Positions 45,375 through 53,068 of a DNA stretch of 55,542 nt are shown piece by piece (the stretch's first letter is position 1; each line of letters begins with the position of its first letter). The stretch spans positions 1-55,542 of the forward strand of contig JAPPMC010000115.1 of assembly GCA_028819235.1 (NCBI GenBank), given 5' to 3'. The stretch comes from Bryobacterales bacterium. GTDB lineage: Bacteria > Acidobacteriota > Terriglobia > Bryobacterales > UBA6623. Position numbers and translations under genes: made by a program. A model generated the notes under the pieces. It did not search any database. It worked only from the letters and a program-made list of their open reading frames with translations, and was not told the origin of the DNA.

Positions 45375-45410
45375 GGTAGCCCGAAGGTCGCAACGGCCGC
45401 ACCCGGCCAG

Positions 45411-46046
45411 ATGGGCCGCAACCCGATGGATGCAGTGACCTTCGCCAGGTCGGCGCTCGGCAACTTCCGGCAGACGGCCTCCGTCGTGCCCAGTTCCCGC
45501 AGGCTCGCCAAGGCCATGGTGGACCCGATTGCCTGCCTCCGGCCGAAGGTCGTCCTCGAGTTCGGGCCTGGGACCGGGGCAATGACCCGCGAGCTCTTGC
45601 GGCGCCTTCCCTCAGACACGCGGCTTCTCGCGTTTGAGATCAACCCTAGCTTCGTTGCGCACCTGCGGGAGTCGATTCCCGACCGGCGTGTCCGGTTTGT
45701 CCCGGCCGGTGCCGAAACCGCTGGTCGCGAACTGGACAGGCGTGGTATTTCGAGGGTCGATGCGGTCGTCTCGTCACTGTCGCTCGGAATGATGGCGGTC
45801 GAGCTGGCCGATTCAGTCTTCCAAGGCATTGCGCCGTATCTCGAGGCGCAGTCCAGGGTCACCCAATATCAATACGTGCACCGCACACGGGTGGACGGCG
45901 GGAAGTTCTCGCGGTTTGATGCCAGGACAATGCTACGGAGGCACTTCTCCTCCGTTCGTTCCACGACGGTGTGGCTGAATATCCCTCCCGCGGTCGTGAG
46001 CACTTGTGCTGGAGTACGTGAGACCGGCCGACCGACTCTAGGTTAG
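45411..46046 (+). CDS. PmtA-like SAM-dependent methyltransferase (phospholipid N-methyltransferase type)
   Basis: 211 aa; a start at 45426 (MDAVTFARSALGN) is equally possible. The N-terminal FARSALGNFRQTASVVPSSRRLAKAM segment resembles the membrane-binding helix of bacterial PmtA enzymes that methylate phosphatidylethanolamine. SAM motif I is VVLEFGPGTGAMTREL, motif II is LLAFEINPSFV, and VDAVVSSLSLGMM is the post-II region. A related rRNA adenine methyltransferase is the alternative, but the N-terminal segment and length favour the phospholipid enzyme. It diverges from the TPR gene. Confidence 0.75.
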   Translation: MGRNPMDAVTFARSALGNFRQTASVVPSSRRLAKAMVDPIACLRPKVVLEFGPGTGAMTRELLRRLPSDTRLLAFEINPSFVAHLRESIPDRRVRFVPAGAETAGRELDRRGISRVDAVVSSLSLGMMAVELADSVFQGIAPYLEAQSRVTQYQYVHRTRVDGGKFSRFDARTMLRRHFSSVRSTTVWLNIPPAVVSTCAGVRETGRPTLG

Positions 46047-46191
46047 ACACCCGGCCCGGCCGAGCCCCCCTTCCGTGCCGATGCCCGGCAAGGGGCCTCA
46101 GCAGTCGGTAGGGGGCTCCCGTGCGGGGGTTCGTTGGCTATACTCCGGGATGATCGGCTGAAGTGCGCCGCCCAGCGGGCTCGGCGAGTGA

Positions 46192-46767
46192 TTGGCAGTG
46201 ATTGACATTCTGTTTGGCGGGATCCTCGCCCTCTCGATCTTCGGTGCCGTTCGCAATGGAATCACTAAGGAAGTGATGCGTATCGTATCGCTGCTCGTCG
46301 CTGTGTTCGCCTCGATGTGGGGCTATGGTCTCCTGGCGGGCCAGCTGCAGCCATCGATGCCGAACACTCGCCTTGCGGCCATCGTCGCGTTCCTGGTGAT
46401 CTTCGTGGTCTGTGTGCTCGCCGGCGCACTTATCGGGGCGCTGCTCTCGAAGGTCTGGCAGCTGTCGGGTCTAGGGTGGGTCGACCGACTGCTGGGGGCT
46501 GGCTTCGGCTTTGTCCGCGGGATCCTGGCCTGCACGGCGCTCCTGCTCGTGCTGATCGCCTTCCAGCCGTTTCCAAGCGTCACCAATGCGCTAGCCGGTT
46601 CCAGGATCGCGCCTTGGGTCGTCAACTTGGGGAGAACTGCCGTCCAGTTGGCACCTGAAGCGTTTCGCGAAGCGTACACCTTGGGGGCTGAAGCAGTGGA
46701 GCGCATGACGGAGGACGGCAAGGCGGATCCGACCAGTGGCTCTGGGGCCGTACCCCAGGAGACCTGA
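46192..46767 (+). CDS. CvpA-family membrane protein
   Basis: 191 aa, start TTG at 46192 or GTG at 46198; the family usually begins just before the DI(L/I) of the first helix, so both fit. Four membrane helices follow the CvpA pattern: VIDILFGGILALSIFGAVRNG, VMRIVSLLVAVFASMWGYG, LAAIVAFLVIFVVCVLAGAL with a GLGWVDRLLGAGFGFVRGI loop, and the last ACTALLLVLIAFQPF. The family is linked to colicin V production and envelope integrity. The C-terminal tail is hydrophilic. Confidence 0.85.
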   Translation: MAVIDILFGGILALSIFGAVRNGITKEVMRIVSLLVAVFASMWGYGLLAGQLQPSMPNTRLAAIVAFLVIFVVCVLAGALIGALLSKVWQLSGLGWVDRLLGAGFGFVRGILACTALLLVLIAFQPFPSVTNALAGSRIAPWVVNLGRTAVQLAPEAFREAYTLGAEAVERMTEDGKADPTSGSGAVPQET

Positions 46768-47026
46768 CTTGGGCCGGGCTCAGGACCGTCCGGTGCAGAT
46801 AGAGCCGTAGGGCTGCACTTGTTGGACGGAAGTGCGCTCGGTGCTGGGTCACATTGGTTGTCGGAGCCGTCGGATAGAGACCGTTCGGGCAAATGGCAGG
46901 GGACTCGTTCACCCTTGCTCCGTATCGAATACCATCGACCCCCGCAGGCGTTTGGGCGAACCGCCGGAGCCAGCCCGCGAAGCTGGCGGAAACCGCTCCC
47001 GCCGGCCTTCCGTCTTTCCTAAGAGG

Positions 47027-47998
47027 ATGCGGTCTCTTGTTCCCTGTGTGGTTGCTCTTGTGGCGGCAGTGCCCTGTGCCCCCCAAGAGGCTGGAGTGAC
47101 AAGTTCGGATCCTGTATTCACCCTCGACGTTCAGGTCGTCAATGTAATGGTTACGGTCAAGGACGGGCAGGGGCGTCTATTGCCGGACCTGACGAAGGAC
47201 GACTTCATCCTCGCAGAGGATGGTGTAGCGCAAGACATTGCCTACTTCGCGCACCAGACCGACCTGCCGCTGACGATCGGACTGCTCGTGGACACCAGCG
47301 GCAGCCAGCAGTCCCTGATCCCAGCGGAGCGCAGCGCGGGCATGATGTTCTTCCGCTCCCTGCTCCGGCAGGAGAAGGACTTGGCCTTCCTGATGAGCTT
47401 TGACCGCAATGTGGAGCTCCTCCAGGACTACACGGGATCCCTGCGGCTTCTTGAGCGCGGTCTCTCGGAATTGGTGGTGGAGGCTCCCACCGGCGGCTTC
47501 CATCCCAACCCCACTGGCAACAAGAAGCAGACCAGCACAGCTCTCTACGACGCTCTGTACTTGGCCGCCGACGAAATGTTCCGCGATCAGGTAGGGCGCA
47601 AGGCGGTCGTGGTCATTTCCGACGGCTATGACGTGGGCAGCAAGGTGAAGTTCAAGAGCGCAATCGAGGCGGCCCAGCGGGCCGACTTGGTCGTCTACAC
47701 GATCCAGTACGTGGACCGGCACTTCGCGCGTCGAGCGTATCTCAACGTAGGCGCGGGAGCCTCTGCACTGAACAGAATGGCGTCCCAGACTGGGGGAACG
47801 GCATTCCGCGTCTCCTCTGGACGGAGGTTGTCCGACATCTTCGGGCAGATCGAGGAGGAACTTCGCGGGCAGTACAGCATCGGGTACACGCCCAAGAAGG
47901 GCCTTGACAGCCGCGGATTTCGAAAGATCGTGGTGAAGTCAAGACGCAAGGGTCTCAAGATCCAAGCCCGCGACGGGTACTATCCGGACGCTATCTGA
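47027..47998 (+). CDS. VWFA-related acidobacterial domain protein, secreted
   Basis: 323 aa. The ATG at 47027 (TAAGAGG just upstream) begins a signal peptide MRSLVPCVVALVAAVPCAPQ; the frame from 46832 is longer but not coding-like. The product has the N-terminal beta region VVNVMVTVKDGQGRLLPDL followed by DDFILAEDG, then a von Willebrand A domain with MIDAS-type DTSGS and VVVISDGYD. The C-terminal YSIGYTPKKGLDSRGFRKI and KIQARDGYY are characteristic of the acidobacterial VWFA family. It is a strong taxonomic marker; members are abundant in Acidobacteriota with unknown, probably adhesive or scaffold, roles. Confidence 0.93.
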   Translation: MRSLVPCVVALVAAVPCAPQEAGVTSSDPVFTLDVQVVNVMVTVKDGQGRLLPDLTKDDFILAEDGVAQDIAYFAHQTDLPLTIGLLVDTSGSQQSLIPAERSAGMMFFRSLLRQEKDLAFLMSFDRNVELLQDYTGSLRLLERGLSELVVEAPTGGFHPNPTGNKKQTSTALYDALYLAADEMFRDQVGRKAVVVISDGYDVGSKVKFKSAIEAAQRADLVVYTIQYVDRHFARRAYLNVGAGASALNRMASQTGGTAFRVSSGRRLSDIFGQIEEELRGQYSIGYTPKKGLDSRGFRKIVVKSRRKGLKIQARDGYYPDAI

Positions 47999-48081
47999 GA
48001 CGCCAGTCTCACCGCACAGCCGCCGGCCGCGAACCGATCCGGCCAAGGAGCGACGGCGCCGCGCTCGATTGGGCCGCCTTC

Positions 48082-49035
48082 CTAGTCGGCCGGCGCAGTC
48101 TCTGCCGCGCGGGCGAAGGCGCGGCCCGTGTGGTGCAGGAAAACGTCTTCTAGGCTGGGGTGGGAAATCTTCACCGAGTCGATGCGATCGCCGAAGCGGG
48201 CCATCAGCCGGGAGGCCCACTTGGAGCCCTCGCGGTGCTCAAAGCGGACCTCGCTCCCATTGATCCTCGCGTCTCCGACCGAGAATTCGGAGGAGAGCAC
48301 GTCGGCGATCTCTCCGGCATCGGCGGCCCGCAACGTCACGACTTCGCCTCCGATCTCGGACTTCAGCGCAGCGGGCTCGCCCTGCTGCACCAACCGTCCG
48401 CGGTCAAGGATGGCCACTTCGTCGCAGCGGTCCGCTTCCTCAAGAAGGTGGGTGGTCAGCAGAACGGTGACACCATCGGAGCGACGGAGCTGCTCAAGGT
48501 GATCCCAGAAGGTGCGGCGCGCGGCCGGATCAACGCCAGTGCTAGGCTCGTCGAGCAGCAGCAGCCTCGGACTGTGGAGCAGAACCTTGGCCAGATCGAC
48601 CCTGCGACGCAGTCCACCTGAGAGAGTCGCGACGCGATCCTGGCTACGGTCCGCGATTCCGACTTTCTCCAGCGCCTGCGGAATCCGCTGCGCGAGCCGG
48701 TCCCCGTAGAAGCCGTGCAGGTGGCCGTGGTGGCTTAGATTCTCCCGCACCGTCAGTCGCGGGTCCAAGCTCTGTGCTTGGAACACCACCCCCATCAAGC
48801 GCCGTACTTCCAACGGGCGCTCCTCAACGTCGATTCCGAAGATCCGCGCTTCGCCACGTCTCGGCGGCAACAGCGTGGCAAGGATCCGAAAGAGGGTCGT
48901 CTTGCCGCTCCCGTTCGGGCCGAGAATCCCGAAAATACTGCCCTGGCAAACCGAGAAGCTCAGGCGGTCCAAGGCGGGTTTCCGCCCGTAGCTGAAGGTG
49001 CACCCGGAGATGCTGACTGCCGGAACGGATCCCAT
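48082..49035 (-). CDS. ABC transporter ATP-binding protein, DrrA/NatA type
   Basis: 317 aa. Walker A is GILGPNGSGKTTLFRIL, the Q-loop is VFQAQSLDP, the signature is TLSGGLRRRVDLAKVLL, Walker B is LLLLDEPSTGVDP, and the switch is TTHLLEEADRCDE. A C-terminal extension of 90 residues with two short beta units (EVVTLRAADAGEIADVLSS) is the DUF4162-like tail of drug and sodium exporters. The permease partner is not in the window: the gene is flanked by oppositely oriented or unrelated genes, so it is an orphan here. Confidence 0.88.
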   Translation of the reverse strand: MGSVPAVSISGCTFSYGRKPALDRLSFSVCQGSIFGILGPNGSGKTTLFRILATLLPPRRGEARIFGIDVEERPLEVRRLMGVVFQAQSLDPRLTVRENLSHHGHLHGFYGDRLAQRIPQALEKVGIADRSQDRVATLSGGLRRRVDLAKVLLHSPRLLLLDEPSTGVDPAARRTFWDHLEQLRRSDGVTVLLTTHLLEEADRCDEVAILDRGRLVQQGEPAALKSEIGGEVVTLRAADAGEIADVLSSEFSVGDARINGSEVRFEHREGSKWASRLMARFGDRIDSVKISHPSLEDVFLHHTGRAFARAAETAPAD

Positions 49036-49123
49036 TCAAGTAGCTACAGGTCTGAACTTAGCACAGCGGATTGCTGGGCGGTCCTTGGCCCGCGGGCACG
49101 TCTTCGAGCCTGCGCCGTTGTGG

Positions 49124-50218
49124 TCAAGCGGTGCTGCGCAGAGTCTGCAGGATGCCCTTTATGTAGCCGAAGCCGTAGGCGAAAGCCTGGCGCCTGTTAG
49201 GGTCGTCGGGATGCCGGGGCATGTGGTCCGGCATGAGCATGTAGGGGTAGTCGACCTCCCACAGAGTGCGTGCCACTTCGACCATGTCCATGTCTCCCTC
49301 GTCCGGGTAGACCTCTTGGAAACTGTCCCGCTTCCCAATGATGTTCCGGAAGTGGATGTTGAAGATCTTCTGCTCGCCGCCGATCATTCGGATCACATCA
49401 TGGATCTCCGTGGCAGGGTCTTGGAGCATTTCGGACGTAGTGCCTAAACACAGGTTGAACCCGTGGTAGGGGCTCTCCTGGATTCGCATGAACTTATACA
49501 AGCCCTCCGGAGTCCCCAGCACGCGGACCACCCCTTGGTAGCCTTCAGGCGGCACGCCCGGGTCGTGCGGGTGGCAGGCCGCGCGTATCTTGTACTCGTT
49601 GGCCACTGGGATGACCCGGTCCAGGAAATAGGTGATCCGCTCCCACGCCTCGTCCTCGTCCACCCGCCCGGCACGGGTGAGCGGAGGATCGGGCACGGCT
49701 TCCTCCAGTTGCCAGGTGGAGTAGCTCGAGCCACCCCGGCCCGGGGTCGGCTCCGTCCGCAGTACCCCTAGGATGCTCATGTTGTACTTGACCGCGGGAA
49801 TCCCCACCTCGGCGCATGCTTGGATCATCTTGTGGATGTCGTCAATGTCCTTGTCGCGTTCCGGCGACTGGCCGAGCATGATCGCTCCCCGCTTCTCCCG
49901 GTCAATGTGGGACGAAGCCAAGAACGGCAGCGCCACCATGTCCAGTGAAACCCCTTCGGACTCGCACAGTTCGCGAGTGGCTTCCAGTTCCTCGCGCAGC
50001 CAGTAGCCCCTCTCACCGGGGTCCGGAGGGTAGCCGCAGCAGTTGTTGACGCCGTGACGCTTGAGGAACTGCAGGATTTCTCGGTTGGTAGGACTCCGCT
50101 GCGTCCCCACGTGCATGCGCATCGGCGGATACGTCTTTCGTGCCGGTTCCGGCTGCCCCGCGCAGGCTGTGCCTGCCGCTCCCAGCGCAGTCCCGGCCAC
50201 AAATGCCCTTCGGTTCAT
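49124..50218 (-). CDS. Tat-exported mannonate dehydratase-like TIM barrel (paralogue 3)
   Basis: 364 aa; the ATG at 50218 has GAGGAGGGATCC upstream. MNRRAFVAGTALGAAGTACAG is a Tat or lipoprotein-type signal. The UxuA-like metal ligands are all kept: His in ACHPHDPG, Cys in FNLCLGTTSEM, His in NIHFRNI and Asp in MPDHMPRHP. It resembles the two coupled paralogues at 2458-4646 in both export and motifs, but is far from them and closer to classical sequence (NNCCGYPPDPGERGYWLRE). The reaction is probably dehydration or epimerisation of a sugar acid outside the cytoplasm. Confidence 0.8.
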   Translation of the reverse strand: MNRRAFVAGTALGAAGTACAGQPEPARKTYPPMRMHVGTQRSPTNREILQFLKRHGVNNCCGYPPDPGERGYWLREELEATRELCESEGVSLDMVALPFLASSHIDREKRGAIMLGQSPERDKDIDDIHKMIQACAEVGIPAVKYNMSILGVLRTEPTPGRGGSSYSTWQLEEAVPDPPLTRAGRVDEDEAWERITYFLDRVIPVANEYKIRAACHPHDPGVPPEGYQGVVRVLGTPEGLYKFMRIQESPYHGFNLCLGTTSEMLQDPATEIHDVIRMIGGEQKIFNIHFRNIIGKRDSFQEVYPDEGDMDMVEVARTLWEVDYPYMLMPDHMPRHPDDPNRRQAFAYGFGYIKGILQTLRSTA

Positions 50219-50930
50219 GTGGATCCCTCCTCGGGTTGCATGTCGATTATAGATTGCGTTCCCGGCCAATTGGCCCACGCGGGTAAGTGGGTGAACGCCG
50301 CTCCGAGCCGGCGGATCGAGCGATGCCGACGGAGCGTTGGTAGCCATGAACGGTCGAAGCCCCAGAAGCGCGGACCGCAGGCCATGGCAGGGAAGTGCGT
50401 GTCCGAACGGAACGTGTGGACTGGAGAGATCTTGGAAAGGAGGTAGGTCTGGGCGTACACCTCCCAGTCCTCTCGAATTCCGCATGAGGCGTCAAAGCGG
50501 GGTAGGTCCAGACAAGGCCGCAAGCACGACGGCAGCACTGCCCTTCCGTGGTTCGAGGCCAGCCAAGAATACCCAGCAACATGCGAAACCGAAGGTGCAC
50601 ACATGAGAATGGCCTTTCCGAGTGCATGTACTCCGTTGTCTGATGAGCAGCATCCGAGCGACCTCGGCTTCGCTGCTTCGAGTCCGACAGGGGCAGCGGA
50701 CTGTCTCCCTAGCACTGCGTCGGCCACGACGGCCAACGATGGCCCCCGGCCCACGAATCGGGCGGTGCACAGTCCGGCGGACGAGCAGCTTGGGCCGGCC
50801 CCAACGGCGGACTGACCGACGCAGTCAATATCGCTCAGATCGTGCAGTCGACCAATGACACTGGCGCTTCCTGTCCGTAGTCACGACCGTAGCATGAATC
50901 GACGGCTCCTTGTACTTGGAAACCGACGGC
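50219..50930. other. Intergenic, no gene supported
   Basis: About 710 bp between two minus-strand genes. Open frames (50603-50815 plus, 50247-50627 minus and others) lack ribosome sites and family signals. The right end is the 3' flank of the HlyD gene and the left end carries the ribosome site of paralogue 3. Confidence 0.4.
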
Positions 50931-52184
50931 CTATTCGAGCCGGATCCTGTCATAGGCGTCCCACGCCGACATGTCAGATAGGACAACCGTATCGCTTTCG
51001 CTCAGACCCGAGCGGATTTCGATCGTGCTCACGGAAACCCTGCCTACCTGCACCTGCACGCGCGAGGCGTGCGTTTGGACACTTTCCAGTTTGAAGAGGC
51101 CCATGAGGCTCTCCTCTCTTGCATGAATGGGACGACCCACGTACAGCACATTCTCAAGCCGCTCAAGTTCGATGGTCCCATCTACGCTTAGGTCGGGCCG
51201 AGCGCCGCGGGGCATTTCGCCGAGCAGACGGATGTCTACTAGCACGGTACCCTCGATCGCCGCTGGATCGATGCGCGAGACCTCGCCCTCGATCACCCCG
51301 TTCCGCGTGTCGACCTGCGCACGCTGACCAACCGCTACGTCGTTGACCAACGTCTCCGGGATCTTTAGCTCCGCCTTGAGGTGAGTCGGATCGGAAACCC
51401 GGGCCAACTCGTCACCCGGGGCAACCAACTGCCCGACCTCGACCTTCATGAGCTGGAGAACTCCGTGCATCCCGGCCCGAACCCTGAGCCGGTCGACCTT
51501 GTCCTGGCGGAGCGCAAGGAGCGCCTCCATCTGCTCAATTCGAGCCTGCTGCGCCGCCAGTTGTGCTTCCACAGATGGCTTGCGGGCGTCCTCGCGAGCC
51601 CGTTCCAATTCGAACCGCTTCTGCAGCTGTTCCATCGCTACGCGAGACTTCATGAGGGTGACTTGGTCTGTTAGCCCGGACTTGGACAGCTCGAGATCGG
51701 CATCGTACTGTGCCTTGGCTTGCAGGTACTGTCCCTCCAAGTCGGCGGTGACAGACTCTTGGGTAAGTCGCTCGTCCTCGAGTTGGGCCTGTAGATTCGC
51801 AAGTTCGGCTTGGACTTCCCTCAGCTGGGCCGCGGCATCTAGGTATTCCTGTTCCACTTGCGGGCTGCTGAGTTCCAGCAGGACCGTACTCGGGTCCACA
51901 GGCTGGCCGGGCTGAACGAAGCGTCGCTCGACACGGCCCTCGTCACTCGCCGCGATCACGACCACTGTCTCGGGCACGAGAGTGCCGATGCCGCGGACCT
52001 GCCGCAACATCTCGCCGCGCTTGACCGTGTCCGTGAAGACAACCGCAGCATCCACCCTTGGTGAAGCCGGCTCGACGCGAGATACGGCCCAAGCCACAGC
52101 CAGAATCGCGACCGCCACAATGGACGCTACGGCTATCCGTCGCGCACGCTTGCGCTTGGCATATCCAATGCGCGGCTTGTCCAT
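50931..52184 (-). CDS. HlyD/MacA-type periplasmic adaptor subunit
   Basis: 417 aa. One N-terminal membrane anchor (RIAVASIVAVAILAVAWAVS) is followed by a lipoyl-like beta domain (GIGTLVPETVVVIAASDEG and RRFVQPGQPVD). A long coiled-coil hairpin runs from about residue 115 to 235 (QLREVQAELANLQAQLEDER, KPSVEAQLAAQQARIEQM). The second lipoyl half is LKLMKVEVGQLVAPGDEL-like (here LQLMKVEVGQLVAPGDEL), then a beta-barrel. It links an inner-membrane ABC or RND pump to an outer-membrane channel. A likely partner is the FtsX-type permease system encoded divergently at 52725-55510. Confidence 0.87.
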   Translation of the reverse strand: MDKPRIGYAKRKRARRIAVASIVAVAILAVAWAVSRVEPASPRVDAAVVFTDTVKRGEMLRQVRGIGTLVPETVVVIAASDEGRVERRFVQPGQPVDPSTVLLELSSPQVEQEYLDAAAQLREVQAELANLQAQLEDERLTQESVTADLEGQYLQAKAQYDADLELSKSGLTDQVTLMKSRVAMEQLQKRFELERAREDARKPSVEAQLAAQQARIEQMEALLALRQDKVDRLRVRAGMHGVLQLMKVEVGQLVAPGDELARVSDPTHLKAELKIPETLVNDVAVGQRAQVDTRNGVIEGEVSRIDPAAIEGTVLVDIRLLGEMPRGARPDLSVDGTIELERLENVLYVGRPIHAREESLMGLFKLESVQTHASRVQVQVGRVSVSTIEIRSGLSESDTVVLSDMSAWDAYDRIRLE

Positions 52185-52585
52185 TTCGAGGTCTGGTCAA
52201 TTATTGCGCAATCCTCCAGCCATCCCCCTTCCGATGCCCTGTGCACCGGCGCATAGCTGGCTCGCGATAGAGTTTTCTCAGCGTGGCTAACACGTAGTAG
52301 ACGGGTCTGAGCGCGTGTCAGGCTGCATCTGCAGAAGCCGTCCACCGTCAAGTGGTTCCACTCGGCACTGGCCTTGGGCAGGTTGTCGCGTGCCCAGTTG
52401 CGCGCTTGTTGTGTCGGCTCGACGAGTGGCGGAACGCCCGTCGGGCGGCTATCGGTGGAGGACCGCTACAGCGACACCCAGGACCCGTTCAAGCTTCCGG
52501 CCAGCTTGGATCGAGAGAGCAACCGTCAGCGGGGAGACTCTCACGAGACGAGCGAGGCCATCCGCTGAGGAGGGCCGGTTTCGCA
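52185..52585. other. Intergenic, upstream of a possible intron tail
   Basis: About 400 bp without a supported gene. If the domain V-like hairpin that follows is real, this would be where the rest of a group II intron lay, but no reverse-transcriptase-like protein is recognisable in any frame. Confidence 0.35.
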
Positions 52586-52670
52586 GAGCTGTGTGACGGG
52601 AGAGATGCACGCACGGTCCTGCGAGCGCCCCAGGGTGACACTCCAACGGGCGGCTCGATCCCCTCTACCC
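52586..52670 (+). ncRNA. Possible remnant of a group II intron 3' end (domains V and VI)
   Basis: The 34 bases at 52586-52619 have the exact length and many fixed positions of group II domain V: they begin GAGC, have GAGA in the tetraloop place and end CACGCACGGTCC. The lower stem pairs 8 of 9, three as G-U, but the upper stem does not pair well. Directly after it, GAGCGCCC (52623-52630) pairs with GGGCGGCTC (52648-52656) like a domain VI hairpin. CCCTCTACCC follows, as in bacterial intron 3' ends. It is probably a decayed remnant. A chance resemblance cannot be excluded. Confidence 0.35.
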
Positions 52671-52700
52671 TTGCACTTCGACAGGGGCTGCCCATAAGAT
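52671..52700 (+). promoter_or_regulatory. Promoter-like pair upstream of the PadR gene
   Basis: TTGCAC (52671-52676) and TAAGAT (52695-52700) are separated by 18 bp and lie 25-30 bp before the PadR start, a plausible sigma-70 promoter for the PadR-permease operon. Confidence 0.4.
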
Positions 52701-52724
52701 GGACCTGTAGAAGCCAAAGGCGTT

Positions 52725-53054
52725 TTGGTGGCACGCGTCGATCTTCCGCAGGGCACGTTGGATCTGCTGATCCTCAAGACCTTGGCACTCCAACCGCAGC
52801 ACGGCTGGGGGATCTCGGAACGGATCCGACAAGTCTCCAGCGACGTTCTGCGGGTCCAGCAGGGATCTCTTTATCCTGCATTGCATCGACTGGAACGGCG
52901 AGGCTTGATCCGGGCGAAGTGGGGAGTGTCCGAGAACAATCGCCGCGCCAAGTACTACGAACTCACCCAGACAGGGCAACGTCAACTGGTGGACGAATCC
53001 ACTTCGTGGCGTAGGTTGTCGACAGCCGTAGAGACCATCCTCGACATGGCCTAG
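52725..53054 (+). CDS. PadR-family transcriptional regulator
   Basis: 109 aa; TTG at 52725 or GTG at 52728. The winged-helix PadR domain is clear: LPQGTLDLLILKTLALQPQHGWGISERI, VQQGSLYPALHRLERRGLI, NRRAKYYELTQTGQRQL, then a short C-terminal helix. In Acidobacteriota such small PadR proteins regularly precede ADOP permease genes, here 14 bp downstream. It probably autoregulates and controls the permease in response to a small ligand. Confidence 0.93.
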   Translation: MVARVDLPQGTLDLLILKTLALQPQHGWGISERIRQVSSDVLRVQQGSLYPALHRLERRGLIRAKWGVSENNRRAKYYELTQTGQRQLVDESTSWRRLSTAVETILDMA

Positions 53055-53068
53055 GCAGCGTTCTTTCC

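Noticed and set aside
52352..53014. 220-codon plus-strand frame overlapping PadR
   Set aside because: Out of frame with the clear PadR gene and running through the intron-like hairpins; low-complexity composition.
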